A DNA stretch of 28,242 nt from CAZSVE01 sp964610175 (lineage in GTDB: Bacteria > Pseudomonadota > Gammaproteobacteria > HK1), in NCBI GenBank assembly GCA_964610175.1, contig CAZSVE010000038.1, forward strand, positions 1 to 28,242, given 5' to 3'. Numbering within the stretch: position 1 is the stretch's first letter; each line of letters opens with the position of its first letter. This document shows positions 8,584 through 16,471 of the stretch, in pieces. The notes beneath the pieces are model-generated. The model was not told the origin of the DNA. It ran no database searches and worked only from the letters and a program-made list of their open reading frames with translations. The position numbers and the translations under genes were made by a program.

Positions 8584-9056
8584 ATAACCGGGCCGAAATA
8601 ATCGAACTGCAACGACACCTGGATGCCGCGTTCGAACGAATTGGAGACGTTACTTCCGATAACCCGGAACTTCAGTCGGATCTTGCCCGATATCTGTGTG
8701 TCCTGGTATCGGGTTATTTGGAAAAGGCCGTAACGGCGCTCTTGTTGGAGCATGCCAGGCAAGCCGGTACGCCACCAACCCTTCAGCGCTTCGTGGATGT
8801 CAGGACACGTCGGTTCACGAATGCCAATACACAAAGATTACAGGATCTTCTTGGCAGTTTCGATCCGGATTGGGAACGTGAACTTAAATCTTTCCTGGTA
8901 GATGGCTGTAAGGATGCCGTGAATAGTATCGTGGGCCTTCGGAACAGGATTGCTCATGGTGAAACCGTTGGTATCACCTATCGACAGATTTCCGATTACT
9001 ATATTCAAGTGCAGAAAGTTGTCGATCAGGTTGCCGGACTTTGCTGCGAGAATTAG
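8580..9056 (+). CDS. HEPN-domain putative ribonuclease (MAE_28990/MAE_18760-like)
   Basis: This is a 158-residue, mostly helical protein. The key feature is RNRIAHG near the C terminus: R121 and H126 form the Rx4H motif of HEPN ribonucleases, which act as RNA-cutting toxins in toxin-antitoxin and abortive-infection systems. The central segment (RYLCVLVSGYLEKAVTALL) and overall size fit the small stand-alone HEPN nucleases that, as I recall, are often found beside DUF262 genes. It starts within the stop of the DUF262 gene (ATGA overlap), so the two form one unit. Most likely the HEPN protein is the effector and DUF262 the sensor or regulator. That division of labour is inference. Confidence 0.8.
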   Translation: MNNRAEIIELQRHLDAAFERIGDVTSDNPELQSDLARYLCVLVSGYLEKAVTALLLEHARQAGTPPTLQRFVDVRTRRFTNANTQRLQDLLGSFDPDWERELKSFLVDGCKDAVNSIVGLRNRIAHGETVGITYRQISDYYIQVQKVVDQVAGLCCEN

Positions 9057-9057
9057 C

Positions 9058-9068
9058 TTATGAGACAT
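9058..9068 (+). repeat. Right 11-bp direct repeat flanking the DUF262-HEPN module
   Basis: TTATGAGACAT is identical to 7378-7388. It lies one base after the HEPN stop codon. Confidence 0.6.
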
Positions 9069-9076
9069 ACAAACCT

Positions 9077-9121
9077 GTAATTTCTTATCGGATCGTCGTT
9101 AACGGCCCCATAAGAAATTAC
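9077..9121. promoter_or_regulatory. Perfect 12-bp inverted repeat in the ilvD leader
   Basis: GTAATTTCTTAT (9077-9088) is matched exactly by its reverse complement at 9110-9121, with a 21-nt loop. It ends 17 bases before the ilvD start codon. The arms are AT-rich while the surroundings are not. It could be an operator for a dimeric regulator or an mRNA hairpin. There is no T-run for an intrinsic terminator. Confidence 0.6.
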
Positions 9122-9138
9122 CATGGAGAACCGAGACA

Positions 9139-10818
9139 ATGACACAACGACTAAATCGATACAGCGCCCGTATCACCGAACCCAAGGCCCAGGGCGCCTC
9201 CCAGGCGATGTTGTACGCCACGGGGATGAAGGATGACGACATGACGAAGGCCCAGGTGGGAATATCGAGCGTTTGGTATGACGGCAACCCGTGCAATATG
9301 CATCTGCTCTCCCTGGCGGACAAGGTAAAGGAAGGCGTGGAGGCGGCGGGCCTCGTGGGGATGCGCTTCAATACCATCGGGGTCAGCGATGGTATCTCCA
9401 TGGGAACGGAGGGCATGAGTTATTCACTGCAATCGCGTGACCTTATCGCCGATTCCATCGAAACGGTGACCGCAGCGCAGTGGTACGATGCCAACATCTC
9501 CATTCCGGGCTGTGATAAAAACATGCCGGGGTGCGTGATGGCCATGGGTCGCCTGAATCGCCCGAGTCTTATGATCTACGGCGGCACCATAAAGCCCGGT
9601 TACCTCGACTCAAAGCCTTTGGATGTGGTATCGGCGTTCCAAAGTTACGGGGAATACCTGGCCGGTTCCATTGATGAGGCGCGTCGTCGGGCCATCGTTC
9701 GCAATGCCTGTCCGGGGCCGGGGGCCTGCGGGGGTATGTACACCGCGAATACCATGGCATCGGCCATCGAGGCCCTGGGCATGTCGTTGCCCTATAGTGG
9801 TTCTACCCCGGCAGTGGAAGCGGAGAAGCTGGATGAGTGTTATCGAGCGGGTGCGGTGATCCGCAATCTCCTGGAGCGGGATATCAAGCCCCGAGACATC
9901 ATGACCCGGGACGCCTTCGAGAATGCCATGGTTATCCTGATGGCGTTGGGCGGTTCCACCAATGCGATACTGCACTTGATCGCCATGGCGCGTGCCGTGG
10001 AGGTGGATCTCGGGATCGACGATTTTCAGGCCGTCAGCAGCCGGGTACCGTTTCTGGCGGACTTGAAACCGAGCGGTCGTTACGTGATGGAGGATCTGCA
10101 CAAGGTGGGCGGCGTTCCGGCGGTAATGAAATATCTGTTGCAAAATGGCTTGATGAATGGGGATTGCCTTACCGTCACCGGTCACACCGTTGCCGAAAAT
10201 CTGACAAATGTCCCAAACCTTGAAAAAGGACAGGATGTATTCCATTCTTTGGATAATTCCCTGAAGCCGACGGGGCACATTCAGATCCTGCGAGGGAATC
10301 TGGCGCCCGGTGGGGCGGTAGCGAAAATAACGGGCAAGGAGGGTCTGCGGTTCACAGGGGCCGCGAAGGCCTTCGACTCCGAGGAAGAGATGCTGGCGGC
10401 GCTGGAACGAAAGGAGATCAGCGCGGGGCAGGTGATCATCATTCGCTATGAGGGCCCGAAAGGCGGGCCAGGAATGCCCGAGATGTTGACGCCGACCTCG
10501 GCCATCATGGGCGCGGGGTTGGGCGATAAAGTGGCGTTGATCACGGATGGACGTTTTTCCGGCGGCTCTCACGGCTTTATCATCGGCCATGTGGTGCCGG
10601 AAGCCCAGGAAGGCGGCCCCATTGCGTTGGTTCGCGATGGTGATACGGTTACCATAGATGCCGAAAACAATACCTTGACGGTAGACCTCGATGACGAGGA
10701 GCTTCGAGGGCGACGCGCTCGGTGGACGATGCCTCCGTACAAGGCGGGACGTGGGACACTCTATAAGTATATAAAGAATGTCAAGGACGCCTCGGAAGGG
10801 TGCGTAACGGACGAGTGA
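9139..10818 (+). CDS. ilvD: Dihydroxy-acid dehydratase
   Basis: IlvD catalyses the third common step of valine, leucine and isoleucine synthesis, dehydrating 2,3-dihydroxy-3-methylbutanoate (or -pentanoate) to the 2-oxo acid in the cytosol with an Fe-S cluster and Mg2+. The 559-residue product has the three cluster cysteines, C52 (PCNMH), C125 (PGCDKNMPGC) and C197 (GACGGMYTANTM). It also has the metal-binding lysine K127 and the C-terminal DGRFSGGSHGFIIGHV signature. The ATG at 9139 has GGAG at 9125-9128. No other ilv or leu genes lie in the window. A perfect inverted repeat just upstream (9077-9121) may regulate it. Identification is secure. Confidence 0.97.
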   Translation: MTQRLNRYSARITEPKAQGASQAMLYATGMKDDDMTKAQVGISSVWYDGNPCNMHLLSLADKVKEGVEAAGLVGMRFNTIGVSDGISMGTEGMSYSLQSRDLIADSIETVTAAQWYDANISIPGCDKNMPGCVMAMGRLNRPSLMIYGGTIKPGYLDSKPLDVVSAFQSYGEYLAGSIDEARRRAIVRNACPGPGACGGMYTANTMASAIEALGMSLPYSGSTPAVEAEKLDECYRAGAVIRNLLERDIKPRDIMTRDAFENAMVILMALGGSTNAILHLIAMARAVEVDLGIDDFQAVSSRVPFLADLKPSGRYVMEDLHKVGGVPAVMKYLLQNGLMNGDCLTVTGHTVAENLTNVPNLEKGQDVFHSLDNSLKPTGHIQILRGNLAPGGAVAKITGKEGLRFTGAAKAFDSEEEMLAALERKEISAGQVIIIRYEGPKGGPGMPEMLTPTSAIMGAGLGDKVALITDGRFSGGSHGFIIGHVVPEAQEGGPIALVRDGDTVTIDAENNTLTVDLDDEELRGRRARWTMPPYKAGRGTLYKYIKNVKDASEGCVTDE

Positions 10819-11080
10819 GCGGTATTGGTGGGAGGGTAACTATCCAGGTATCTTGTGCTTCAAGCATACTCTGTTACTTCAAGGATACTTCGTGACGATC
10901 ATGAAAAATTCACACCACATTGAAAGTGATTCCGGAATTGGAGTTTTCATCCGGCGCGCATGGCGGCGGGGTGGTGTTGCTCGAATACTTGCCTGGATAT
11001 CGACCCGGATACGCCGGGGAAATACCGGATGGACCGGAGCGCCCTCGCACGCGGGGTCCACGGTGACGCGCGCAAAGTCC
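10819..11080 (+). other. Intergenic stretch after ilvD; no supported gene
   Basis: An open frame runs through this stretch into the repeat and barrel fragment, but its codons (many R, G and W) look non-coding and no family was recognised. Short imperfect repeats of the type CTTCAAG-ATAC occur at about 10857-10890. It may be decayed sequence that once belonged to the 5' part of the barrel gene, but I could not show this. Confidence 0.4.
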
Positions 11081-11197
11081 ATTATTTTGTCTATTTCCCG
11101 CTCATCTTCGCAAATGACTCAAGTTTTACAAAACGCTAATTTTGCTCTGCTGATAGCAAATTCATGCTTTATCGGTTCGAGGCGGAGCTTCGCCAGG
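11081..11197 (-). repeat. Dispersed intergenic repeat, copy 3 (reverse)
   Basis: On the + strand it reads TCTATTTCCCGCTCATCTTC, CAAGTTTTACAAAACGC, ATTTTGCTCTGC and ATCGGTTCGAGGCGGAGC. It ends about 13 bases before the start codon of the barrel fragment. With copy 4 (11993-12106) in the opposite orientation, it brackets that gene. Confidence 0.85.
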
Positions 11198-11209
11198 AAT
11201 GGTCGCAAG

Positions 11210-11995
11210 ATGTTGGTTGCCATGGCGCTTTCGCTACCAAGCGTCGGCATGGTGAACGCTTCCCCTTCCACCGTTACCCAGTGGCCGAATCTTTCGCTAT
11301 CGGATTCGCCGTTATCGAAATCATCATCGAACCCTTCATTCCACCTATCGGAGAATCTATCCGTTGGGGCGGACTACACCGAAAACACGCTCGCTACCGG
11401 CGCGGAACAAAAACACGCGGGAATATCCAGGATCGCGAAGGCATATCTCGACTACACATTTTTCAGCCGACGGACCGGAAATCTGCGTCATGGTTTTCAG
11501 GGAAGACTCGGGATCACCAATGAAACCACCAGCTACCGGGATACGATGGAACTTCGGGGTCCGGTTATCGAGGGCGCTTCCCTTTCGCCTTTGGGGCACT
11601 TTGGAACCAGCGGAGCCGATGCAGGGGCGTACGATAATTTCGAATCTCAGGGAGACAGCAGCCTCATGGCCTCCCTGGAATGGCGATTGAACGCGCCCGG
11701 TTTCGCCGATAAACCGGCGTTCGATAACCTGAACTGGGGCGATATATTGCAGGTTTCCTTCTTCGCGGATTACGGCAAGGCATTTTCGCATCCGGCAACA
11801 TCCATGGATGGTTCGGGACGTGAACTCGGAGTCGGAACCGGACTGCGCTTTTTGTTGCCGGGTCGGTTCACGGCGAATTTCCAGGCCTCCTATCCCATCG
11901 ATTCCTGGGAAAGCGATAGCTTGGTGACCAATGGCGAGGGAAACCTGGACTCGAACGGGACCCGATTCTGGCTGGATTTTTCGTATAATTTTTAG
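11210..11995 (+). CDS. C-terminal beta-barrel fragment of a TpsB/FhaC- or Omp85-like outer-membrane protein
   Basis: The 261-residue product from ATG 11210 starts with a hydrophobic stretch ending in a signal-peptidase-like site (MLVAMALSLPSVGMVNA). A low-complexity Ser-rich segment follows, then alternating strand-like sequence. The L6-type motif LRGP (near residue 117) and FFADYGKAF are seen. A glycine-rich GVGTGLRFLLPGRF and the final WLDFSYNF ending in Phe also match the C-terminal half of two-partner-secretion transporters or other Omp85 barrels. Full proteins are 550 residues or more, with POTRA domains absent here, so this is a truncated relic or a shortened derivative. The TAG stop is the first trinucleotide of repeat copy 4. 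Start choice is uncertain; AGGA lies at 11195-11198. Reading further upstream would run through repeat copy 3. Confidence 0.5.
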   Translation: MLVAMALSLPSVGMVNASPSTVTQWPNLSLSDSPLSKSSSNPSFHLSENLSVGADYTENTLATGAEQKHAGISRIAKAYLDYTFFSRRTGNLRHGFQGRLGITNETTSYRDTMELRGPVIEGASLSPLGHFGTSGADAGAYDNFESQGDSSLMASLEWRLNAPGFADKPAFDNLNWGDILQVSFFADYGKAFSHPATSMDGSGRELGVGTGLRFLLPGRFTANFQASYPIDSWESDSLVTNGEGNLDSNGTRFWLDFSYNF

Positions 11996-12106
11996 CGAAG
12001 CTTCGCCTCGAACCGACAAGGCATGATTCAGCATTGGTAAATGCAAGATCATTGCTTTGTAAAACTTGACTCGTAGACAAAGCTGAGCGGGAAACAAACA
12101 AAATAA
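11993..12106 (+). repeat. Dispersed intergenic repeat, copy 4 (forward)
   Basis: It reads TAGCGAAGCTTCGCCTCG, AAGGCATGATTCAGCATTGG, TTGTAAAACTTGACTCG and AAGCTGAGCGGGAAACAAAC, ending AAAATAA. Its left-edge TAG is the stop of the barrel fragment, and its right edge directly abuts the asd ATG at 12107. This is one of the best-preserved copies. Confidence 0.9.
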
Positions 12107-13132
12107 ATGAGCCCCCCCCCTTATAACGTCGCCGTCCTCGGTGCCACCGGCCTGGTTGGCGAAACCATGATCTCCATCCTCGCCGAACGTAAATTTCCCA
12201 TCGGTACCCTATATCCCCTGGCAAGCCACCGTTCGGTGGGCAAGCGCGTGGAATTCCGCGGCCAATACCTGACCGTACGCGATGTGGCGGATTTCGATTT
12301 TTCCTCCGTGGACATCGGACTCTTTTCCGCCGGGGCCAGTGTCTCCGCGGAATACGCGCCACGCGCGGCAGAGCAAGGTTGTATCGTCATCGACAATACG
12401 TCCCGGTTTCGGCGGGACCATGATATTCCCCTGGTGGTCCCGGAAGTGAATCCCGAAGAGATTGTCCGGCATACGAATCACGGGATCATCGCGAACCCCA
12501 ACTGTTCCACCATCCAGATGGTGGTGGCCTTGAAGCCTATCTACGATGCCGTCGGCATCGAACGCATCAACGTGTGTACGTACCAGGCCGTCTCTGGAAC
12601 CGGCAGGAAGGCGGTAGAGGAACTCGCCGCGCAGACCATCGCATTGCTGAACGCGAAACCCATGGAGCAGACCGTCTATCCGAAGCAAATCGCCTTCAAT
12701 GTGTTGCCCCATATCGATGTCTTCATGGAAAACGGCTATACAAGGGAAGAAATGAAGATGGTTTGGGAAACCAGGAAGATCCTGGGTGACGATACCATCC
12801 GGGTAAATGCGACCACGGTACGGGTAGCCGTCTTTCACGGTCACTCGGAAGCCGTTCACATAGAGACCCGCGACAAGATTACGGCAAGCGAAGCACGCGC
12901 CCTGTTGGAGAACGCTCCCGGTGTCACCGTGTTGGATGAGCGTAGTGATGGTGGCTACCCTACGGTCGTAACCGAATCGGTTAGTACGGATCCCGTGTAC
13001 GTCGGCAGGATTCGGGACGATATCTCTCACCCCATGGGGTTGAATCTGTGGATCGTCTCGGACAACATCCGAAAAGGCGCAGCGCTAAATAGCATTCAAA
13101 TTGCCGAGATTTTGGTAAAAGACTATTTGTAA
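12107..13132 (+). CDS. asd: Aspartate-semialdehyde dehydrogenase
   Basis: This enzyme reduces L-aspartyl-4-phosphate to aspartate semialdehyde with NADPH, feeding lysine/diaminopimelate, threonine and methionine synthesis. The 341-residue product has the Rossmann motif VAVLGATGLVG from residue 8 and the catalytic cysteine C133 in ANPNCSTIQMV. TYQAVSGTGRKAVEEL and FHGHSEAVHIET follow. The early Rossmann motif forces the start to the ATG at 12107, immediately after repeat copy 4, so no normal ribosome binding site lies at proper distance; the nearest purine block is the repeat's GAGCGGGAAA. Codons 2-5 contain a run of nine C (12112-12120), a possible slippage site. It sits ahead of fimV, truA and trpF, as in many gammaproteobacteria. 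Confidence 0.96.
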   Translation: MSPPPYNVAVLGATGLVGETMISILAERKFPIGTLYPLASHRSVGKRVEFRGQYLTVRDVADFDFSSVDIGLFSAGASVSAEYAPRAAEQGCIVIDNTSRFRRDHDIPLVVPEVNPEEIVRHTNHGIIANPNCSTIQMVVALKPIYDAVGIERINVCTYQAVSGTGRKAVEELAAQTIALLNAKPMEQTVYPKQIAFNVLPHIDVFMENGYTREEMKMVWETRKILGDDTIRVNATTVRVAVFHGHSEAVHIETRDKITASEARALLENAPGVTVLDERSDGGYPTVVTESVSTDPVYVGRIRDDISHPMGLNLWIVSDNIRKGAALNSIQIAEILVKDYL

Positions 13133-13153
13133 GTTATAGTGAGAAACGTTTCG

Positions 13154-13182
13154 AACATCGATCAAAGGGTATTTTCGATGTT
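13154..13182. promoter_or_regulatory. 8-bp inverted repeat between asd and fimV
   Basis: AACATCGA (13154-13161) pairs exactly with TCGATGTT (13175-13182) across a 13-nt loop, 20 bases after the asd stop. There is no T-run behind it, so it may be an RNA processing or operator-like element rather than a terminator. Confidence 0.35.
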
Positions 13183-13212
13183 GCACTTACAAGATACATA
13201 AGGAACTTCCCC

Positions 13213-15546
13213 GTGATGCGGAAATCGATCCTCACGCTTTTCCTGTTATTGTTTATTCCGACGACGAGTGTCCAGGCATTGGCGCTGGCGGATATCGATC
13301 TATCATCCGGGCTCGATGAGCCACTCGATGCCCGCATTCCATTGCGCGCATTGCAAGCGACCGATATGGAGACCATTCGAGTGAAGCTGGCGGACACGGA
13401 ACATTTCACGCGCGCCAATCTGGAACGTCTTCCCATTCTCGGCAGCCTGCGATTCAAGGCCGTTCAAAACCCAGACGGAACCGCACATATCGGAATCACT
13501 ACGGATGACGCCATCAATGAACCTTTCTTGAGCTTTATCGTGGAAGTAAATTGGTCCCGAGGCCGAATTCTGCGCGAATACACCCTTTTGCTCGATCCAC
13601 CAACCTACACGGGCGCTGTTTCCACTGTCGTCAAGGAGGTCGAGGCGAGCGCAGACGAGGTGACAGCGACAGCAGCGGCTCCAGCGTCGAAGACGACCGC
13701 ATCGGCGACCACACGAACGGCTCCTCCCACGACATCGCCCGTCATGGTCGATGAAAGACCCGAGGGTGCCGATACGTCTCGCTACTACGGCCCTGTAGCC
13801 AGCCAGGATACGCTTTGGTCCTTGGCCAATCGCCTTCGACCCAATAAATCCGTCAGCATCGAACAGATGATGCTGGCACTGCAACAACATAACCCCGAGG
13901 CATTTTTACAAAACAATATCAACGCCTTGAGAGCGGGCAGTATTTTGCGCATTCCGGATCCGGGTAATACTACGACAATCCCTCAAAACAAAGCGCTGAC
14001 AGAAGTAAAACGCCAACACACTGCCTGGGAAAACTTCCGTCAGAAGCTGGCGGCAAATCCCACAGCGGTCCCTTCCGGTACTCCCTTGCCTTCTGCCGAA
14101 ACGAAAAGTGTGTCGACCGAAACCGAGCGTTTCGGACGAATTGAAATCCTAAGCGCGGGGACCGCAGTGGAAGGGGTTGGACAGACAGAAAAAGACGGCA
14201 CCAGGAAATTACATGCCGAGATTGCCCTGGCAAAAGAGGAAATCGATGCCAAGGGTCGGGAAAACAAGGAACTGCGAGCACGACTTACCGAAGCGGAGGA
14301 CCTGATCAAGGAATTCGTTCATCTCATGGAGATACAAAGCGACGAGATTAATGCGCTAAAGAAGAAACTGGCGGAAACCGAGTCGAAAATCGCCCTGGAG
14401 TCCGATCGGGCGGAACCGCAACCGACAGAATCGGAACTGGAAGCGCTGACGGCATCTCAGGTTACCTCCAAGGAAGAAGAGACGGAAGATCCCGCTCCAA
14501 AGATGGAAAAAACAGCAGGAACGGCGAAACGACACGCGCCGGATTCCCCTTCCGTCATCTCGGAACCATCTGCATCTGCCAAAACCGTGGCACCAGTCAA
14601 ACCCTCCTTCGCGGAAACCGCTGAAACGGCCGCCTTGGAGCCTGATGCCGAACTTGATCCCAAACCTGACTCCAAATCGGAAGAGGCCTTGGTTGTGGAC
14701 CGCATCGACAACGACCTGATCGATAATAACGACCTCGTTATCATCGTGGTCGTGGCGGGAATCGGGGGAATATTGATCCTCTTTGGAGGAAGAATATTAT
14801 GGCTGCGTCGTCGAAGGGAAATCGCCGAAGTCGAGGAGTCGACCAATGCCAGGGGAACCATAACCGAGCCCACGGTTTCCGAAGGTGACGGGGCAGGTGC
14901 ACCTCCACCCCTGGAGCCAGTCGATTCGAAAAAGGCTTCGTTTCAGAAAGCACTGCCGGAGCAAAAGGAAAGATCGAAATTCGAAAAAGCGCCCCGTCCG
15001 GGAACCCGGTTCGACACAGCTTCCCCCATGGAAGGGCCCGTATCGTCCGCCTTGGGTCCCAGGCCGGGCATCTCGGAAACCGATGATGCTACACCGAATA
15101 TCGAGTTGGATGCGGCAAGAAAAACCGATGATGAAAAATCCATAGCCACATCGAAACCATCGAGTGCGAAGGCGCCTTCCCCTATGGAACGGTTTGACCC
15201 CGTGGATTCGGGTTTTTCGGAGCCCCTCCCCCCTCCTGCCAAGGTCACGGAAACCAAGTCCACGGAAGGCGAGAACCTGGATCTGGATTTCGGTTTCGAC
15301 CTCGACGTGGAAACTTCCCACGAATCCCCTGCTAAAAAAGATAACAAAGCACAAATACCCGAGTTCCCTTTTGCCGATATGTCCGATACCACTATCGACG
15401 AGATGCAGACCAAATTGGACTTGGCGCAGGCCTACATCGATATGGGTGATGCCGAAGGGGCCCGAAACATTCTCGATAAAGTACTGGAAGAGGGCAGCCA
15501 GGCCCATCAGGATATCGCCAGGGAGTTATTGGAGAAACTCGACTGA
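13213..15546 (+). CDS. fimV: FimV-like polar hub / type IV pilus assembly protein
   Basis: FimV-family proteins span the inner membrane, bind peptidoglycan and organise the cell pole for type IV pili and twitching. The 777-residue product has a signal peptide (residues 2-23) and the FimV N-terminal domain (about 24-135; LADIDLSSGLDEPLDARIPL). A LysM-like segment lies about 190-250 (DTLWSLANRLRPN, ALRAGSILRIPD). A coiled coil follows at about 332-392, a transmembrane helix at about 505-525 (VIIVVVAGIGGILILFGG) and a long acidic low-complexity cytoplasmic region. The conserved C-terminal domain starts near 727 (TIDEMQTKLDLAQAYIDMGD). The start is GTG 13213 (AAGGA eight bases upstream) or ATG 13216. 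The stop overlaps the truA start by four bases. Downstream pilus genes are absent here. Confidence 0.92.
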   Translation: MMRKSILTLFLLLFIPTTSVQALALADIDLSSGLDEPLDARIPLRALQATDMETIRVKLADTEHFTRANLERLPILGSLRFKAVQNPDGTAHIGITTDDAINEPFLSFIVEVNWSRGRILREYTLLLDPPTYTGAVSTVVKEVEASADEVTATAAAPASKTTASATTRTAPPTTSPVMVDERPEGADTSRYYGPVASQDTLWSLANRLRPNKSVSIEQMMLALQQHNPEAFLQNNINALRAGSILRIPDPGNTTTIPQNKALTEVKRQHTAWENFRQKLAANPTAVPSGTPLPSAETKSVSTETERFGRIEILSAGTAVEGVGQTEKDGTRKLHAEIALAKEEIDAKGRENKELRARLTEAEDLIKEFVHLMEIQSDEINALKKKLAETESKIALESDRAEPQPTESELEALTASQVTSKEEETEDPAPKMEKTAGTAKRHAPDSPSVISEPSASAKTVAPVKPSFAETAETAALEPDAELDPKPDSKSEEALVVDRIDNDLIDNNDLVIIVVVAGIGGILILFGGRILWLRRRREIAEVEESTNARGTITEPTVSEGDGAGAPPPLEPVDSKKASFQKALPEQKERSKFEKAPRPGTRFDTASPMEGPVSSALGPRPGISETDDATPNIELDAARKTDDEKSIATSKPSSAKAPSPMERFDPVDSGFSEPLPPPAKVTETKSTEGENLDLDFGFDLDVETSHESPAKKDNKAQIPEFPFADMSDTTIDEMQTKLDLAQAYIDMGDAEGARNILDKVLEEGSQAHQDIARELLEKLD

Positions 15547-16343
15547 AAATCGCACTTTGTATCGAATATGATGGTAGCGATTTTTCCGGCTGGGAGACCC
15601 AAAAAAAGACCAGAACGGTACAAAATTGCGTCGAGGAAGCGCTATCCAGGATCGCCGATTCTCGCATTCACACCGTTTGCGCCGGACGGACGGATGCAGG
15701 GGTCCATGCCCAAGGCCAGATTATCCATTTCGAAACCACGGCAATACGGAAAAATCATGCCTGGGTATACGGAACCAACACGAACTTACCCCGCGACGTA
15801 AGCATCCTATGGGCGCGGAATGTGCCGGACCAATTTCACGCCCGTTTTTCCGCTCGCAGCCGCCATTACCGATACAAAATCCTGAACCGGGCGGTTCGAT
15901 CCGCGCTACTTAGAGCCCGATTCGCATGGGAGTGCAGAACGCTGTCCACCGATCGTATGCAGTTGGCCGGTGATTATCTGCTTGGAGAACACGATTTCTC
16001 GGCGTTCAGGGCCAGCAGTTGTCAGGCGAAAAGTCCCGTGCGCACCATCTATCATCTACGGATCATCCGCCACGGCGACTTCATCTACATCGACATCATA
16101 GCCAATGCATTCCTTCATCACATGGTTCGTAACATCGTCGGGGTTCTTATTGCAGTCGGAGCGGGAAAACAGGAACCCGACTGGGCCAGTCGGATATTGG
16201 CCACCCGTGATCGAACCCGAGGGGGCGTAACGGCTCCGGCGGAAGGATTATATTTGGTGGGGGTGGAATACCCGGAACACTTTCGGATCCCGGTTCCTTA
16301 CACGCAAATCACTCCCTCCCTGGCAGCCATGACTTTTCCGTGA
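15543..16343 (+). CDS. truA: tRNA pseudouridine(38-40) synthase TruA, CTG start
   Basis: TruA isomerises uridines 38-40 of the tRNA anticodon arm. Reading from CTG 15543 gives 266 residues: KIALCIEYDGSDFSGW at the N terminus and the catalytic aspartate in AGRTDAGVHAQGQ near residue 51. FHARFSARSRHYRYKI and AFLHHMVRNIVGVL follow. The first residues match the canonical TruA N terminus exactly where CTG stands, and no in-frame ATG, GTG or TTG lies upstream near it. GGAG at 15531-15534 sits eight bases before the CTG, and the CTGA overlaps the fimV stop, so coupled initiation at CTG is the best reading. Ordinary start-codon searches would begin at the ATG 15822 and lose the catalytic site. Confidence 0.93.
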   Translation: MKIALCIEYDGSDFSGWETQKKTRTVQNCVEEALSRIADSRIHTVCAGRTDAGVHAQGQIIHFETTAIRKNHAWVYGTNTNLPRDVSILWARNVPDQFHARFSARSRHYRYKILNRAVRSALLRARFAWECRTLSTDRMQLAGDYLLGEHDFSAFRASSCQAKSPVRTIYHLRIIRHGDFIYIDIIANAFLHHMVRNIVGVLIAVGAGKQEPDWASRILATRDRTRGGVTAPAEGLYLVGVEYPEHFRIPVPYTQITPSLAAMTFP

Positions 16344-16358
16344 GGGTTCTGTCATCTC

Positions 16359-16471
16359 TAGCGAAGCTTCGCTCGGAACCGAGGCAGCGTGATTTGGTCG
16401 TAGCAGAGCGAAACCGGCGTTTTAGAACCTGACACATTTCCGAAGCTGAGCGGGAAATAAACAGAATAAAT
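16359..16471 (+). repeat. Dispersed intergenic repeat, copy 5 (forward)
   Basis: It begins CTAGCGAAGCTTCGCTCGGA and ends CGAAGCTGAGCGGGAAATAA followed by ACAGAATAAA. The middle (GTAGCAGAGCGAAACCGGCG) is diverged in the same way as in copy 2. It lies between truA and trpF. Confidence 0.88.

Noticed and set aside
10853..11209. N-terminal extension of the barrel fragment through repeat copy 3
   Set aside because: The added residues are mainly repeat-derived or atypical (R/G/W rich), while a signal-peptide-like start with a possible ribosome binding site exists at 11210.
12040..12106. Repeat-borne promoter for asd (TTGACT near 12068 and AATAAA further on)
   Set aside because: The spacing and the -10 hexamer are poor; without transcript mapping it is not worth calling a feature.
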